A stretch of DNA of 38,051 nucleotides from Bacteroidales bacterium (GCA_026931725.1 JAIXLE010000128.1:1-38051); one strand, 5' to 3'; counted from the stretch's first letter, positions 16,621 through 25,556 are shown. Notes: generated by a model from the letters alone, not told the origin. Translations and numbers: made by a program.

Positions 16621-17505
16621 TTACCACCACCCCAACCGAATCGGCCAAGCGGCTAGGAAGAGACGGCCTTTCGTGAATCGACTCACCCGCACCCGCTGCG
16701 TGAACACATCGCCCGGCTGCTGGGCGATGGCATCGAGCAACCGCCGATACAGACCCATCATCACCGTGAACACGGCCCGCCCATCACAGGGCAGCAACAC
16801 GGCGAGGGGGGCGGAAGCATCATAATACTGCTGCGCACGCGCAATCTGAAATCGCATCAGATTCTGGAACGCGGAATCGTACCGCATTTCCTGGCAAAAG
16901 TCTGACGAGCAACCGAACTGTGCCAGTTCCTCCGCGGGAAGGTAGACCCGACCGCGTGCCTGATCCTCGCCGAGATCACGGAGGATGTTCGTGAGCTGGA
17001 AAGCAATCCCCGCCTGCTCCGCGTACAGAATCGCTTGTGCGAAATCCGTGGCTTTCCGCACTCCCCAGATGGACAGGCACGCCAACCCCACCGCGGAGGC
17101 TACCTTCCAGCAGTACGGGTACAGATCGTGTGCAAAAGTCTGAAATCGCACGGGTTCGAGATCAGTTGCGACCCCGTCCAGCACCGCATCCAGATAACAG
17201 ACCGGCACGGCGAACCGGGTGACGAGATCGTACAAAGCCGGGTGAACAGGATGGGAGAACCGCCCCGCGAACGCGGCATGGGTCCGGGATCGCCAATCAG
17301 CCAGGGCAGCTTGCCGAGTGGCCATCTCACCGGGTGCATCGGTGAGATCATCCGTCAAACGCAGGAAGGCGTAAAGGGTCGTCATCGCTTCGCGTTTCGA
17401 CGGCGGAAGGAGCCGAAAGGCGAGGGGGAAGGAACTGTTCGCTTGCCGGGTGATGTCACGGCAGTAGTACCGCGACGCGGCCCGTGTGCAGCCGGGCTTC
17501 CGCAT
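16621..17505 (-). CDS. hpnD: Squalene/phytoene synthase family protein, HpnD-like
   Basis: Head-to-head condensation of two farnesyl diphosphates to presqualene diphosphate and its hydrolysis to hydroxysqualene. Both aspartate-rich motifs are visible: LTDDLTD near residue 50 and NILRDLGED near residue 174, with FAVPVCYLDAVLDGV between. From the ATG at 17505 the protein has 294 residues, the normal size. The frame is open further upstream, but that part is antisense or overlapping sequence of the adaptor gene. Start and upstream stop share one base (TGATG). No separate HpnC is in the window; HpnD is inferred from pairing with HpnE. Confidence 0.87.
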   Translation of the reverse strand: MRKPGCTRAASRYYCRDITRQANSSFPLAFRLLPPSKREAMTTLYAFLRLTDDLTDAPGEMATRQAALADWRSRTHAAFAGRFSHPVHPALYDLVTRFAVPVCYLDAVLDGVATDLEPVRFQTFAHDLYPYCWKVASAVGLACLSIWGVRKATDFAQAILYAEQAGIAFQLTNILRDLGEDQARGRVYLPAEELAQFGCSSDFCQEMRYDSAFQNLMRFQIARAQQYYDASAPLAVLLPCDGRAVFTVMMGLYRRLLDAIAQQPGDVFTQRVRVSRFTKGRLFLAAWPIRLGWW

Positions 17506-18659
17506 CACGGGAACGAGACGCGCACGGGTTGCCCGACCCGCAGGGGCGGTCGGCCCGTGGGGGCCGGATCGGCTACGTCGATGACGCATTCCAGTACCCG
17601 CGTCCCTGGTGTGACCGCCAGCACTTCGCCGACGGTACGCTTCGGGAGGAACGCGGTGCCCACCCGAGTCACAGTACCTTCGTAGGTCAGTTGAAAGTTG
17701 TTGTGATCGTAGATAATGACTTTCTTCCCCATGCTGCCCGCGACACGGTTGGCGAACTCCGCCTCCACCTCGGCTCGGACAATCAGATTCCCAGATGGGA
17801 CCAACCAAGCCAACGGATTGCGTGACGATGGGCCGTATGTCATGCCGGGAGTCGCAAGCATTTGTTCAATGGTGCCCGCAATTGGGGAGCGGATCAGACA
17901 AGTATCGATAGCAGCTTCCGCTTCGGTGATGGTGGCTTTGAGTCGCTCCACTTTCGCGGCGGCCTGGGTACGGGTGGCGTTCACGGGATCGAGCCGGTGG
18001 AGGTTCAACTTCATCTTTTCGGATTCGACCTTGTGTTGAAGTTGCGTCACAAGGGCTTTGGTTTTCTGGAGTTCCGCGTTCTCGTCCCGGCGGCGTTGTT
18101 TCTCGGCATCGGAAAGAGGTTGATTGGTGTTGAGGTTTCGCTCGGCATCCAGTACCCGATCCAGCGCATCGCGGGTGGCTTTGTACCCGGCTTCCGCAGC
18201 GGTGAGATCGTCTTTCGCGGCTGTGATCGCCAGTTGTTGCAGTTCCAGTTGCAGAGCGTGAACCTGAATTTGGACATCGGCTTTGATGAGATCCTGTTCC
18301 GCTGCGGCCAGTTCCGCCCGAGCCTGGGCGAGTTTCGCGCGAACCATCCGATCTTCAAATTGCACGAGCGGCGTGCCGGGTTGCACGACATCGCCATCCT
18401 TGGCGAGTACCTTACTGACCGTAACCATTGCGGCCACGGCGGGCTGGCCGATGCCGATGGGGTCCGGGCCAACGGTGCCGAGGACGATCACTCCCCCTGG
18501 ATGGGGAGCCGTGCCCGAGACTTGTTGGACGGCCCCCCCGGTCGCGGTCGTGGTTCCCGCTCCTCGTTCGAGCAACCGATCCGCGCCGACAAGAACGGCA
18601 GCAGCCAAACTGACACCGAATGCCAGAGCGATTGCGCGGAAGCCAGCTTTCCAAGTCAC
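17505..18659 (-). CDS. HlyD/DevB-type periplasmic adaptor of an ABC exporter
   Basis: Membrane-fusion protein linking an inner-membrane ABC exporter to an outer channel. One N-terminal membrane anchor (about residues 8-26), a biotinyl/lipoyl-like half domain (VLAKDGDVVQPGTPLVQFED), a long coiled-coil hairpin (about 110-240), then the second half (LIRSPIAGTIEQM) and beta-barrel to residue 384. It overlaps the ATPase gene by four bases (ATGA) upstream and the squalene synthase gene by one base downstream. The three-gene exporter order resembles DevBCA of cyanobacteria, which moves glycolipids. Confidence 0.87.
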   Translation of the reverse strand: MTWKAGFRAIALAFGVSLAAAVLVGADRLLERGAGTTTATGGAVQQVSGTAPHPGGVIVLGTVGPDPIGIGQPAVAAMVTVSKVLAKDGDVVQPGTPLVQFEDRMVRAKLAQARAELAAAEQDLIKADVQIQVHALQLELQQLAITAAKDDLTAAEAGYKATRDALDRVLDAERNLNTNQPLSDAEKQRRRDENAELQKTKALVTQLQHKVESEKMKLNLHRLDPVNATRTQAAAKVERLKATITEAEAAIDTCLIRSPIAGTIEQMLATPGMTYGPSSRNPLAWLVPSGNLIVRAEVEAEFANRVAGSMGKKVIIYDHNNFQLTYEGTVTRVGTAFLPKRTVGEVLAVTPGTRVLECVIDVADPAPTGRPPLRVGQPVRVSFP

Positions 18660-19414
18660 AATACACCTCCCGTACTACCGAGGGCGGGTACGCTCCGGTC
18701 GGTTTCTTCGAGCCGGCCATCTTCCAGATGGTAGGCCACATCGACATACGGCAACATGCGTGGGTCGTGCGAGACGACAAAAATCGTGGCTCCCTGGTTG
18801 TGGGCGGCATCCCGCAGGAGTTCCACGACATGCTTGCCGTTCTCCCAGTCAAGGGCACTGGTGGGTTCATCGGCGAAGATGAATTGCGGTTTTTTCACCA
18901 GTGCCCGGCCAATGGCGACCCGTTGCTTTTCCCCCCCGGAAAGCTGGGTCGGTTTCTTGTGGCACTGGCCAGACAAACCGAGTCGATCCAGCATTTCGGA
19001 GGCCGCCTTCCGGGCCGTGCGCCCGCCGATCCCCTGGCCCCATTTCAACACGATTTCCAGTTGCTGCAAGGCCGTGAGCGCGGGGAACAGGTTGTACCCC
19101 TGGAAGACAAACCCGGAGTTCCGCAATCGAAACTGTTCCCGTTTCGAGTCGGAAAGGCTCCAGATGTCGACGGGGCCATGCTTATCCTGGGAGATCACTT
19201 TTCCCGCATCCGGCTTGAGTAACCCGGAAAGCACCGCGAGTAGGGTCGATTTCCCGCTACCCGATGGCCCCATGAGGAGCGCGAGTTGGCCGGGGAAGAG
19301 ATCGAGTCCGACCTCATGCAGGGCAACGCGCCGATGGGCACCGTCTCCGAACGAGCGCACCAAGCCGATCGCTTGGAGCGAGGGAGAAAACGGGCTGGAG
19401 GTGTCCTGATTCAT
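18656..19414 (-). CDS. ABC exporter ATP-binding subunit (DevA/MacB/LolD type)
   Basis: Walker A GPSGSGKST, Q-loop VFQGYNLFPALTA, signature LSGGEKQRVAIGRAL, Walker B FIFADEPTSALD and the H-loop VVSHD are all intact, so it is an active ATPase. The DEPTSALD and NLFP features place it with LolD/MacB/DevA subunits. The ATG at 19414 is chosen over a GTG two codons earlier because AAGGA is better placed for it. Length 252. It follows the permease gene by some 47 bases and overlaps the adaptor gene. Confidence 0.92.
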   Translation of the reverse strand: MNQDTSSPFSPSLQAIGLVRSFGDGAHRRVALHEVGLDLFPGQLALLMGPSGSGKSTLLAVLSGLLKPDAGKVISQDKHGPVDIWSLSDSKREQFRLRNSGFVFQGYNLFPALTALQQLEIVLKWGQGIGGRTARKAASEMLDRLGLSGQCHKKPTQLSGGEKQRVAIGRALVKKPQFIFADEPTSALDWENGKHVVELLRDAAHNQGATIFVVSHDPRMLPYVDVAYHLEDGRLEETDRSVPALGSTGGVL

Positions 19415-19461
19415 CAGCACCGATCCTTGGCTCGGGTCCGTGGTCCTGGGTGATCAGGCCG

Positions 19462-20589
19462 TTAGCGTAATAGTGACATCGGCTCAATGCTGCGTACCGA
19501 GCGGAGAGCAAAAACTCCCGCCAGAATGGCTGTCACCATGGTGATACCGCCCGCTCCGGCGAGAACTTCCCATCGGAGTTGGACTTTGGCTCCGGCCGCA
19601 TCCGCCCCGAACGCGAGCAGTTGCACCACCGGGTACGCCATCAGCACACCGAACACCCCCACCCAGAACGACTGGGCGAGTACCAATCCGTATATTTTGC
19701 GGCGCGGGATGCCCAACGCCAAGAGTGTGGCAAACTCACGGGCGGAGGCCATCGTTGCGGAGTAGAGTGTCTGGGCGGTGATGACCGCGCCGACCATCAA
19801 CCCCAAGAGCGCGGCGTAACCGATCGCAATACCCGCTTTCGTGCGGGTCAGCCAGTACCAACGCGAGCGTCTGGAGAAATCGTCGGCAGTGTACGCGGTC
19901 ATCTCCGGGTATTCTGTGCGTAATTCCTGAACGACCCGCAAAGCCCGTTCGCGTGTATCGGTTCGGGCAAGTAGGTAAGTCGTGTGATCTTCGTACACCG
20001 GATTCGTCAGCTTGATGAGGTCTTTGGCCGTGGTTCGGGAACAGAACACCCACGGCGCCGCGAGACTCTTCAAACCGCTGACGATGCCGACGACCGTGAC
20101 ATCCGTGCCGTTGATGTTACCTTTGTCCCCGACTTTTTCGACACCCAATCGGCCCAGGTCTGAGCGATCCACGACAACCGTGTTCGGGAAGGTGAGTTGC
20201 GTCCGCATCTCGGGAGTGAGCACGTCCGCTGCCCCGATGGAATCCGCGTTGAGGTTGCTTCCAATAATCATGCACAGGTTCGATCCGCCTGTGGTTTTCG
20301 TCCATATGCTGAACGAGATGTAAAACAGTTCCGGCATGGCGACACCGGGCCGGGCCAGTCGACCAATCTCGGCTTGCGGAATCGGTCGGCCCAGGTCGAC
20401 GCTTTCGACATCGTTCGCCCCCACCCAAATATCAGCCGAGGTATGGTCGATCGGGATGGAGGTAATCTCGAACAACCCCAGCAGCAGTCCGACTTGCAAA
20501 GCGATGAGCATGGCGCTGAACGCAACCGCCCCCACACCCGCAGCGTATCGGGTCTTTTCGTGCCAGAGCGTTTGCAGTGCGTAGCTCAT
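19462..20589 (-). CDS. ABC exporter permease, FtsX/DevC-like
   Basis: 375 residues with one N-terminal helix (YAAGVGAVAFSAMLIALQVGL segment, about 15-38), a large extracytoplasmic domain, and three C-terminal helices (around 255-280, 305-330, 345-365), which is the FtsX/MacB fold. The extracytoplasmic region contains ADIWVGANDVESVDLGRPIP, a stretch typical of DevC-like permeases. First gene of the exporter set, 52 bases after asnB. Together with the ATPase and adaptor it should form a lipid or small-molecule exporter that uses a TolC-type outer channel encoded elsewhere. Confidence 0.88.
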   Translation of the reverse strand: MSYALQTLWHEKTRYAAGVGAVAFSAMLIALQVGLLLGLFEITSIPIDHTSADIWVGANDVESVDLGRPIPQAEIGRLARPGVAMPELFYISFSIWTKTTGGSNLCMIIGSNLNADSIGAADVLTPEMRTQLTFPNTVVVDRSDLGRLGVEKVGDKGNINGTDVTVVGIVSGLKSLAAPWVFCSRTTAKDLIKLTNPVYEDHTTYLLARTDTRERALRVVQELRTEYPEMTAYTADDFSRRSRWYWLTRTKAGIAIGYAALLGLMVGAVITAQTLYSATMASAREFATLLALGIPRRKIYGLVLAQSFWVGVFGVLMAYPVVQLLAFGADAAGAKVQLRWEVLAGAGGITMVTAILAGVFALRSVRSIEPMSLLR

Positions 20590-20641
20590 AGTGTCTGCCA
20601 GGATGTCGGAACCCGTTTACTCAACAGGACAGGCGGATCGT

Positions 20642-22633
20642 TTATGCGACCTTCGCCCGGACGGGAAGCCGACTCGGAATATCGGCTAATTCTCCACTAA
20701 TGTAAAGATGATGCCACAATTGGGTAGCGACAACGGCGGTCAATCCCATTTCCACGCTGGTCCGGGCGACCGTTTTGCGCATGGTCCCGAGTCGTTGGCG
20801 AGCCGCCGTGACCGCATCGGCATCGAAATAGCCGGTTTTTCGCAACGATTCCGGGGAGAGTACCTGATCGATCCATCGTTCCCCGGTTGTGGACTCGATC
20901 CAGCTATCCATCGGAGCCCGGAACATTTTTTTCCAGCGGTGCGCCACTTCACGCGGCAACCAGCGTTCCGCCACCTTCCGTTCGACGTATTTATCCTTCA
21001 ACACGCCACGGAGTTTCCAGCGGGGGTGCAGTGTGGCCGTGTACGCCAGCAGATCTTCATCCAGGAAGGCGTATCGGGCTTCGACAGAGGAGTGCATCGC
21101 CACACGATCCCCCTTCGAGGTCAGCAGGTGCCCCGGCAACATGATCCGAGCACCAAGGTACATTTGCCGGTGGAACGGGTGCCAGCGCCGCAGATTCGGA
21201 TTCAAACCGAGATCATCATACGGTGAAAGCGGCAGCACTTGCGATTGCACTTCCGGGGTGAAGAAACGGAGTTTGTTGACCCCCATGACACCGTACAGGT
21301 CGAGCCAACCGTTGTGCCCACCGATTTCGTTCTGGGCTTGCTCCACGATCGCTCGTGAAAACATCGGCTGGCCGGACAGTTTCATCCCGAGCTTGCGAAC
21401 CCAGTACCCCAACGGAATACCGGGGATGTTGTTCATCCAGCCGGTGAGCTTGTTGATTTTGAACCAGGGATACCCCGCCAACCACTCATCGGCCCCCTCG
21501 CCGGTGAGCGCGACTTTGTAACCGTTGGCATGAACCGATTTCGCCAGATGCATCAGCCCCAGGCAAGACGTGTCGATGACGGGGATTTCCGCCGCACCGA
21601 TCAGTTCCGGGTAGCCCGTGCGGAGTTCATTTGCCCCAACTTTGACGATGACCGGCTCACAACCAAGTGCCCGTGCCACGCCGAGCGCTTCGTTCTCTTC
21701 ATTAAGGGACTTTTCCTGAATCGAAATGGTGAAAGTCGGAATCGCCCGGCCCAGTGCCTTGTTCGCTAGGGCCACGACCAAGGACGAATCGACACCACCC
21801 GACAGATACGACACCACGGGGACATCGGCTCGCAGTCGCCGATTCACCGCGGCCTGAAGCAATCGTTCGTATTCGTCGATGACCTTTCTCGGGCTGTGGC
21901 CGTATTCTTCCTGGCCATAATCTGGGTACTCGACTTGCCAATACACCCGCTGCTGGAGCAGCACCTCTGGCGACCCGCTGCCCGGTTTGATGTGCAAGTA
22001 CCGCCCTGGGGCGAGCATCGCAATCCCGTCGAAGACCGTGATCGGCCCCGGCATGGCGAAGAACGTGAAGATATGGTTCAACCCCCGCAGGTCCGCTTTC
22101 GGCGTGACAAGCCCCGAGGCAAAGAGCGCCTTCATTTCGGAGGCGAACAGCAGCCAATCCGTACCATCGTGGCGAACGGTGGCGTAAAACAGCGGACAGA
22201 TACCGGAACGGTCACGGGCAATCAGGAACTCGTGGGTGCGGCTATCCCAGACGCAGATGGCATACTGACCGCGTAACTGGTCGAGCATCCCGATCCCGTG
22301 GTCTTCCCACAAGTGCGGAAGCAGTTCGGTATCGGTATGGGTGCGAAAGCGATGCCCTTTCTTTTCGAGCAACGCCCGCTGTTCCGGGTAGTCGAAAAAC
22401 TCGCCATTGAAGACCGTCCAGATCGTCTGATCTTCGTTGGAAATCGGTTGTCGGCCATCGGCTAGCCCGACGATGCTCAACCGGCGATTGACGAGATGGA
22501 GCCCCGGTTCTTCGAGAAAGCCTTCTTCGTCCGGCCCTCGGTGGTAGATAGCCTGGGCCATGGCCGCCACCACACCCTGAGGAGCTGGCCGACGGCCACT
22601 GGTCAGGTCGATCATCCCCGCGATACCGCACAT
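20642..22633 (-). CDS. asnB: Asparagine synthase (glutamine-hydrolysing), AsnB family
   Basis: Class-II glutamine amidotransferase coupled to an ATP-dependent amide synthetase. The N-terminal nucleophile is Cys2 in MCGIAGMID; the glutaminase half runs to about residue 215. The synthetase half carries the PP-loop SGGVDSS (about 280) and GEGADEWLAGY (about 380), so both sites are intact. 663 residues, within the family range. It may make asparagine or, as members in biosynthetic loci do, amidate another acid. It is followed by the exporter and squalene genes on the same strand, with the HicAB pair ahead. Confidence 0.92.
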   Translation of the reverse strand: MCGIAGMIDLTSGRRPAPQGVVAAMAQAIYHRGPDEEGFLEEPGLHLVNRRLSIVGLADGRQPISNEDQTIWTVFNGEFFDYPEQRALLEKKGHRFRTHTDTELLPHLWEDHGIGMLDQLRGQYAICVWDSRTHEFLIARDRSGICPLFYATVRHDGTDWLLFASEMKALFASGLVTPKADLRGLNHIFTFFAMPGPITVFDGIAMLAPGRYLHIKPGSGSPEVLLQQRVYWQVEYPDYGQEEYGHSPRKVIDEYERLLQAAVNRRLRADVPVVSYLSGGVDSSLVVALANKALGRAIPTFTISIQEKSLNEENEALGVARALGCEPVIVKVGANELRTGYPELIGAAEIPVIDTSCLGLMHLAKSVHANGYKVALTGEGADEWLAGYPWFKINKLTGWMNNIPGIPLGYWVRKLGMKLSGQPMFSRAIVEQAQNEIGGHNGWLDLYGVMGVNKLRFFTPEVQSQVLPLSPYDDLGLNPNLRRWHPFHRQMYLGARIMLPGHLLTSKGDRVAMHSSVEARYAFLDEDLLAYTATLHPRWKLRGVLKDKYVERKVAERWLPREVAHRWKKMFRAPMDSWIESTTGERWIDQVLSPESLRKTGYFDADAVTAARQRLGTMRKTVARTSVEMGLTAVVATQLWHHLYISGELADIPSRLPVRAKVA

Positions 22634-22669
22634 ATTCGCAACCTCAAAAGAGGAACAATTTTCGATACG

Positions 22670-22888
22670 TCACGCAATGATCCGTCGCTCTTGGGGTTCG
22701 GGGATCGGTCGACCCAATTCACGGGCTGTCGCGATCCACTCCGCGATCACAACTTCTGCATTGGCCACAGCTTCCTGATATGTGGCACCATCTGCAACAC
22801 AACCCGCCAGTTCCGGCACGTCCGCGATGTACGCCTGATCAACCTGGCTCCAATACAAAACGATCTCATATCGGTAAGATTCATTCAT
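22670..22888 (-). CDS. hicB: HicB-family antitoxin
   Basis: 72-residue single-domain HicB: YEIVLYWSQVDQAYIADVPELAGCVADGATYQEAVANAE (split family motif: substrate-like RNase H fold strand, then PELxGC and the helix). There is no C-terminal DNA-binding domain, so autoregulation, if any, must differ from longer HicB proteins. The ATG overlaps the HicA stop by eight bases. Expected to bind and block the HicA RNase. Confidence 0.85.
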   Translation of the reverse strand: MNESYRYEIVLYWSQVDQAYIADVPELAGCVADGATYQEAVANAEVVIAEWIATARELGRPIPEPQERRIIA

Positions 22889-23171
22889 CGGAAGGTTCCA
22901 CCTCGAAATCGATTATGTCATCATTCACGACAAATCCGTATGCCACGATGATTTCTCGAACTTGCTTGACTTGATACGGTTTTGCCTTGGCTCCTTTGGA
23001 TTGAAGGTTCAGGATCTCGGCCACAGCCTCATGAGTGAAGATATGGTGGCTTCCACGAACCCGCTCGGTGAACCCAAGAGATAATAAAAGTCCACACATT
23101 TCCAAGAATGTAATGTTTGCATCGGCAGTTCCTGTGAGCACCCTTTCTAGAGTTTTCTTCGGGCGGCTCAT
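22881..23171 (-). CDS. hicA: HicA-family mRNA interferase toxin
   Basis: Double-stranded-RNA-binding-fold toxin that cleaves mRNA. The catalytic His is in GSHHIF and the C-terminal AKPYQVKQVREII helix is typical. 96 residues from the ATG at 23171; an ATG two codons earlier (23177) is also possible. The frame is open to 23276 but that part is antisense to nothing useful and overlaps the SDR gene. Toxin precedes antitoxin, as in most hicAB loci. It starts within a few bases of the SDR stop, so the pair is embedded in a longer minus-strand transcript. Confidence 0.87.
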   Translation of the reverse strand: MSRPKKTLERVLTGTADANITFLEMCGLLLSLGFTERVRGSHHIFTHEAVAEILNLQSKGAKAKPYQVKQVREIIVAYGFVVNDDIIDFEVEPSDE

Positions 23172-23173
23172 CT

Positions 23174-24010
23174 TCATGTTTCCCCAGCTCGCCTCGCGCC
23201 ACGCCGGGCTTTGAGGTGCATCCCCCATCGGACGACCCGCGGGAACAACCGCTTGCACAGCCAAACCCAGAAGCACACGAAGCCGACTGCTCGCTCGGTC
23301 GTGTTCTGTTGCAGGCTGCGGATGATGGCATCGGCGACGGCTTCCGGGCGTTGGGCACCCGCGAAGTTCAGGTAGATTTTGCCCTCGTTCCGCAACAGGT
23401 GCCGATTCAGATCATCGCTACGGACGACACCGGGCAATACCAACAAAACATCAATGTGGAAGCGTTGAAACTCCGCACGGAGGGCTTCCGTCAAACCGAC
23501 CAAAGCGTGCTTGCTGCCGCAATGTTCGGGTAAACTGGGAATCCCGACCCGGCCACAGAGGCTGGCCAAGTTCAACACCGCCGGTCGCCAACTGGTGGGG
23601 CCACGCACATAGCTGGCCGACAAGTGCGGCTGGCAAAGCCGGATCATCTCGGCGGCGGCGAAAAAGTTGATTTCCGTCACTTGCCGCAGAATCTCCGGTG
23701 TGCTGGTGGCGAACTCGCCGAAGCTCGACACGCCCGCCGCGTTCACCAAGACATCCAAACCGCCAAAGTGGGCCACGACATCCGCCACGAGCTTGGCTCG
23801 ACTGGCGGGGTCGGTCAGATCCGCGGGAAAAACCGCGACCTCGGCACCACGAGCCCGAAGATCCGCCGCCAGCTGATCCAATTCATCCGTGGTGCGGGAT
23901 GTGACGGCGACCCGTGCCCCCACCGCGCCGAGCCGCTCCGCGATCCGTCGACCGATGCCACGACTGGCCCCCGTGACCAGTACCACTCGCCCTTGCAGAT
24001 TCCGCCGCAT
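23174..24010 (-). CDS. Short-chain dehydrogenase/reductase with His at the catalytic Tyr position
   Basis: Rossmann-fold NAD(P) enzyme of unknown substrate. The cofactor loop GASRGIG (residues 14-20), the VNAAG segment (89-93) and catalytic Ser150 are normal. The YxxxK position reads His163-Cys-Gly-Ser-Lys167: Lys is kept but Tyr is His. The codon is CAT, one base from TAT. A hydrophobic stretch (AVGFVCFWVWL) and basic tail near the C-terminus may anchor it to the membrane. 278 residues. Upstream GAGGG serves as ribosome site. It could be a catalytically altered SDR or contain a sequence error. Confidence 0.88.
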   Translation of the reverse strand: MRRNLQGRVVLVTGASRGIGRRIAERLGAVGARVAVTSRTTDELDQLAADLRARGAEVAVFPADLTDPASRAKLVADVVAHFGGLDVLVNAAGVSSFGEFATSTPEILRQVTEINFFAAAEMIRLCQPHLSASYVRGPTSWRPAVLNLASLCGRVGIPSLPEHCGSKHALVGLTEALRAEFQRFHIDVLLVLPGVVRSDDLNRHLLRNEGKIYLNFAGAQRPEAVADAIIRSLQQNTTERAVGFVCFWVWLCKRLFPRVVRWGMHLKARRGARRAGET

Positions 24011-24035
24011 GATGCGGGTGCCCTCGCCTTCCCAA

Positions 24036-24057
24036 TGGGCAGACCCACATCTGCCCG
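24036..24057 (-). promoter_or_regulatory. Hairpin between the TIGR03000 gene and the SDR gene
   Basis: GGGCAGA and TCTGCCC form a perfect seven-pair stem with a six-base loop, 27 bases before the SDR ATG on the minus strand. No U-run follows, so it is either a weak terminator for the upstream gene or part of the SDR leader. A TACAAT box lies just upstream of it on the minus strand. Confidence 0.4.
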
Positions 24058-24117
24058 AAGTCTGTTATTGTAACGGTTGCTGTCCCGTTGACCTACGAAG
24101 CACTGCGATCACCACAA

Positions 24118-25389
24118 TCACGGCACCCGCATCGTGAAATCGACACTGACGATCTCCCCAGCCCGGAACAGTACCTTTTGCATCGACGATTCGGGCCGGC
24201 CATTCCGCATCGTTTCGGTTTTCATCACATAGGAAAAATCACGGCCCACGGGGAGCGGTGGGGTGGTGAACTCACGCAATGGGCCGGTACTGTCGATTTT
24301 GCGGCCATCCACATACAACACGGCCTCAGCGGGCATCCGCATAATCAATCGGGCACGATCTTGGTTCTGGGTCACGGGTTGCGTCGACACGGCGGGGGCG
24401 GAAGCCGTGACCGAAGCCGTTTTGGCCCCACCGAATACAAACGGATTCAACGCTGGTGCTGTCGATGTCGGTTTTGCCGGAATGGAGGTATCCGCGGTAG
24501 CCGTGGTGTGCGCGGTGGGCTCGACCGGCTGCGGTTGTGGCCGCTGAGGGCGGGCCGCCTGGGTGAGATCGGCGAATTCCACATGCACGGTGCCCCCGGC
24601 TCGGACGCTCACTTTGCGGCTCTGCGCAATCGTTTCCCCGTGGCGGGTATATTCGGCCCGGAAAGTGTAACCGTAATCGGCCCCACCTGGCAGAATCGGC
24701 GTGATGAAACTCCGTTCCGCAGAAGTCAGCAGAAGCAGTTGCCCTTCCGCGTACAACTTCGCATCCGCGGGCAGATGCACGATAACGGTGGCCCGATCCG
24801 GGTTCAGCGATACCGCGGATGCCGTGGTCCGGCTCAAGCCGGTTGTGCCGGGATTTTCTCCCACAGACGGCGGCGGAGCCGGTGTGGGCACGGCGGGCGG
24901 AACCGTGGTGCCCGGTGTGGTCGGCAACGGTGGAAACGGCGTGGCCATTCCGGGCGTGGATATTCCCGGTGTGCCCGAATACGGATCCCCAATCGGCATG
25001 GGCGAACCCAGCGGAATCGCGCCTGCTGGCAAGCCACCCCCACCCCATCCGAGGCCGCCATCCATCGGCATCGTCATACCGCCACCACAGCAACTGGTCG
25101 AACCCATGCACGAACCGTAACACGCATGGCTATTGCCTGAGCAGGAGCCATAGCACGATTCCTTCCGAGAAAAGAAAGCCCGAATCCGGCTACCGAATCG
25201 CCGCCCGGAACCCGTGCAGGAGCCCGAACAGGAACCGTAACAGGAATAGCTATTCCCCGTGCAGGAACCGTAGCAGGAACCCGAACAACCGGAACAGCCG
25301 GAACAGGATTGGGACCGCCGGAACAGCCCGCCGAACTCCGCCGAGTCTGGACCCGACGAAAGAGCGGCCATGAGAATCAAAGTGTACAT
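24118..25389 (-). CDS. Cys-rich exported protein with two TIGR03000 domains
   Basis: A planctomycete-type protein of unknown role. It starts with a short hydrophobic leader (MYTLILMAALSSG), then a Cys/Gly/Ser-rich region with 14 cysteines (residues 29-101) including four CYGSC units. A Pro/Gly/Thr-rich spacer follows. Two TIGR03000 domains lie at about 199-273 and 346-421, each with the DRA...PADAKLY or PAEAVLY start, a TP-L--G turn and VRAGGTVHVEF-like end. Residues 38-54 and 78-94 are near-identical (14 of 17), so the Cys block has been duplicated. Likely a surface or cell-wall protein cross-linked by disulfides. Confidence 0.85.
   Translation of the reverse strand: MYTLILMAALSSGPDSAEFGGLFRRSQSCSGCSGCSGSCYGSCTGNSYSCYGSCSGSCTGSGRRFGSRIRAFFSRKESCYGSCSGNSHACYGSCMGSTSCCGGGMTMPMDGGLGWGGGGLPAGAIPLGSPMPIGDPYSGTPGISTPGMATPFPPLPTTPGTTVPPAVPTPAPPPSVGENPGTTGLSRTTASAVSLNPDRATVIVHLPADAKLYAEGQLLLLTSAERSFITPILPGGADYGYTFRAEYTRHGETIAQSRKVSVRAGGTVHVEFADLTQAARPQRPQPQPVEPTAHTTATADTSIPAKPTSTAPALNPFVFGGAKTASVTASAPAVSTQPVTQNQDRARLIMRMPAEAVLYVDGRKIDSTGPLREFTTPPLPVGRDFSYVMKTETMRNGRPESSMQKVLFRAGEIVSVDFTMRVP
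25108..25278 (-). repeat. Duplicated CYGSC-coding block
   Basis: Coding copies at 25228-25278 and 25108-25158 are offset by 120 bases and encode 17-residue blocks with 14 identities. Each block contains two CYGSC units. This looks like recent intragenic duplication by slippage or recombination. Confidence 0.65.
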
Positions 25390-25556
25390 TGACGCGGTCT
25401 CCAGACCTTAGCCGACAAAATGTTAATGTGGGTAGCCTGGGGGCCACCTGCGGAAAGGGTAAAGGCGCAACTCCCGGCGGTCAAAGCGGCTTGACGAAAT
25501 CTTGACAACTCGGAGGCTCCGCGCGATCTCGGCTCCCGAACATTGATGCAGACGGT

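Noticed and set aside
25108..25290. Tandem repeats resembling a short array
   Set aside because: They are in-frame CYGSC codons inside a protein gene, without the uniform spacers of a CRISPR array.
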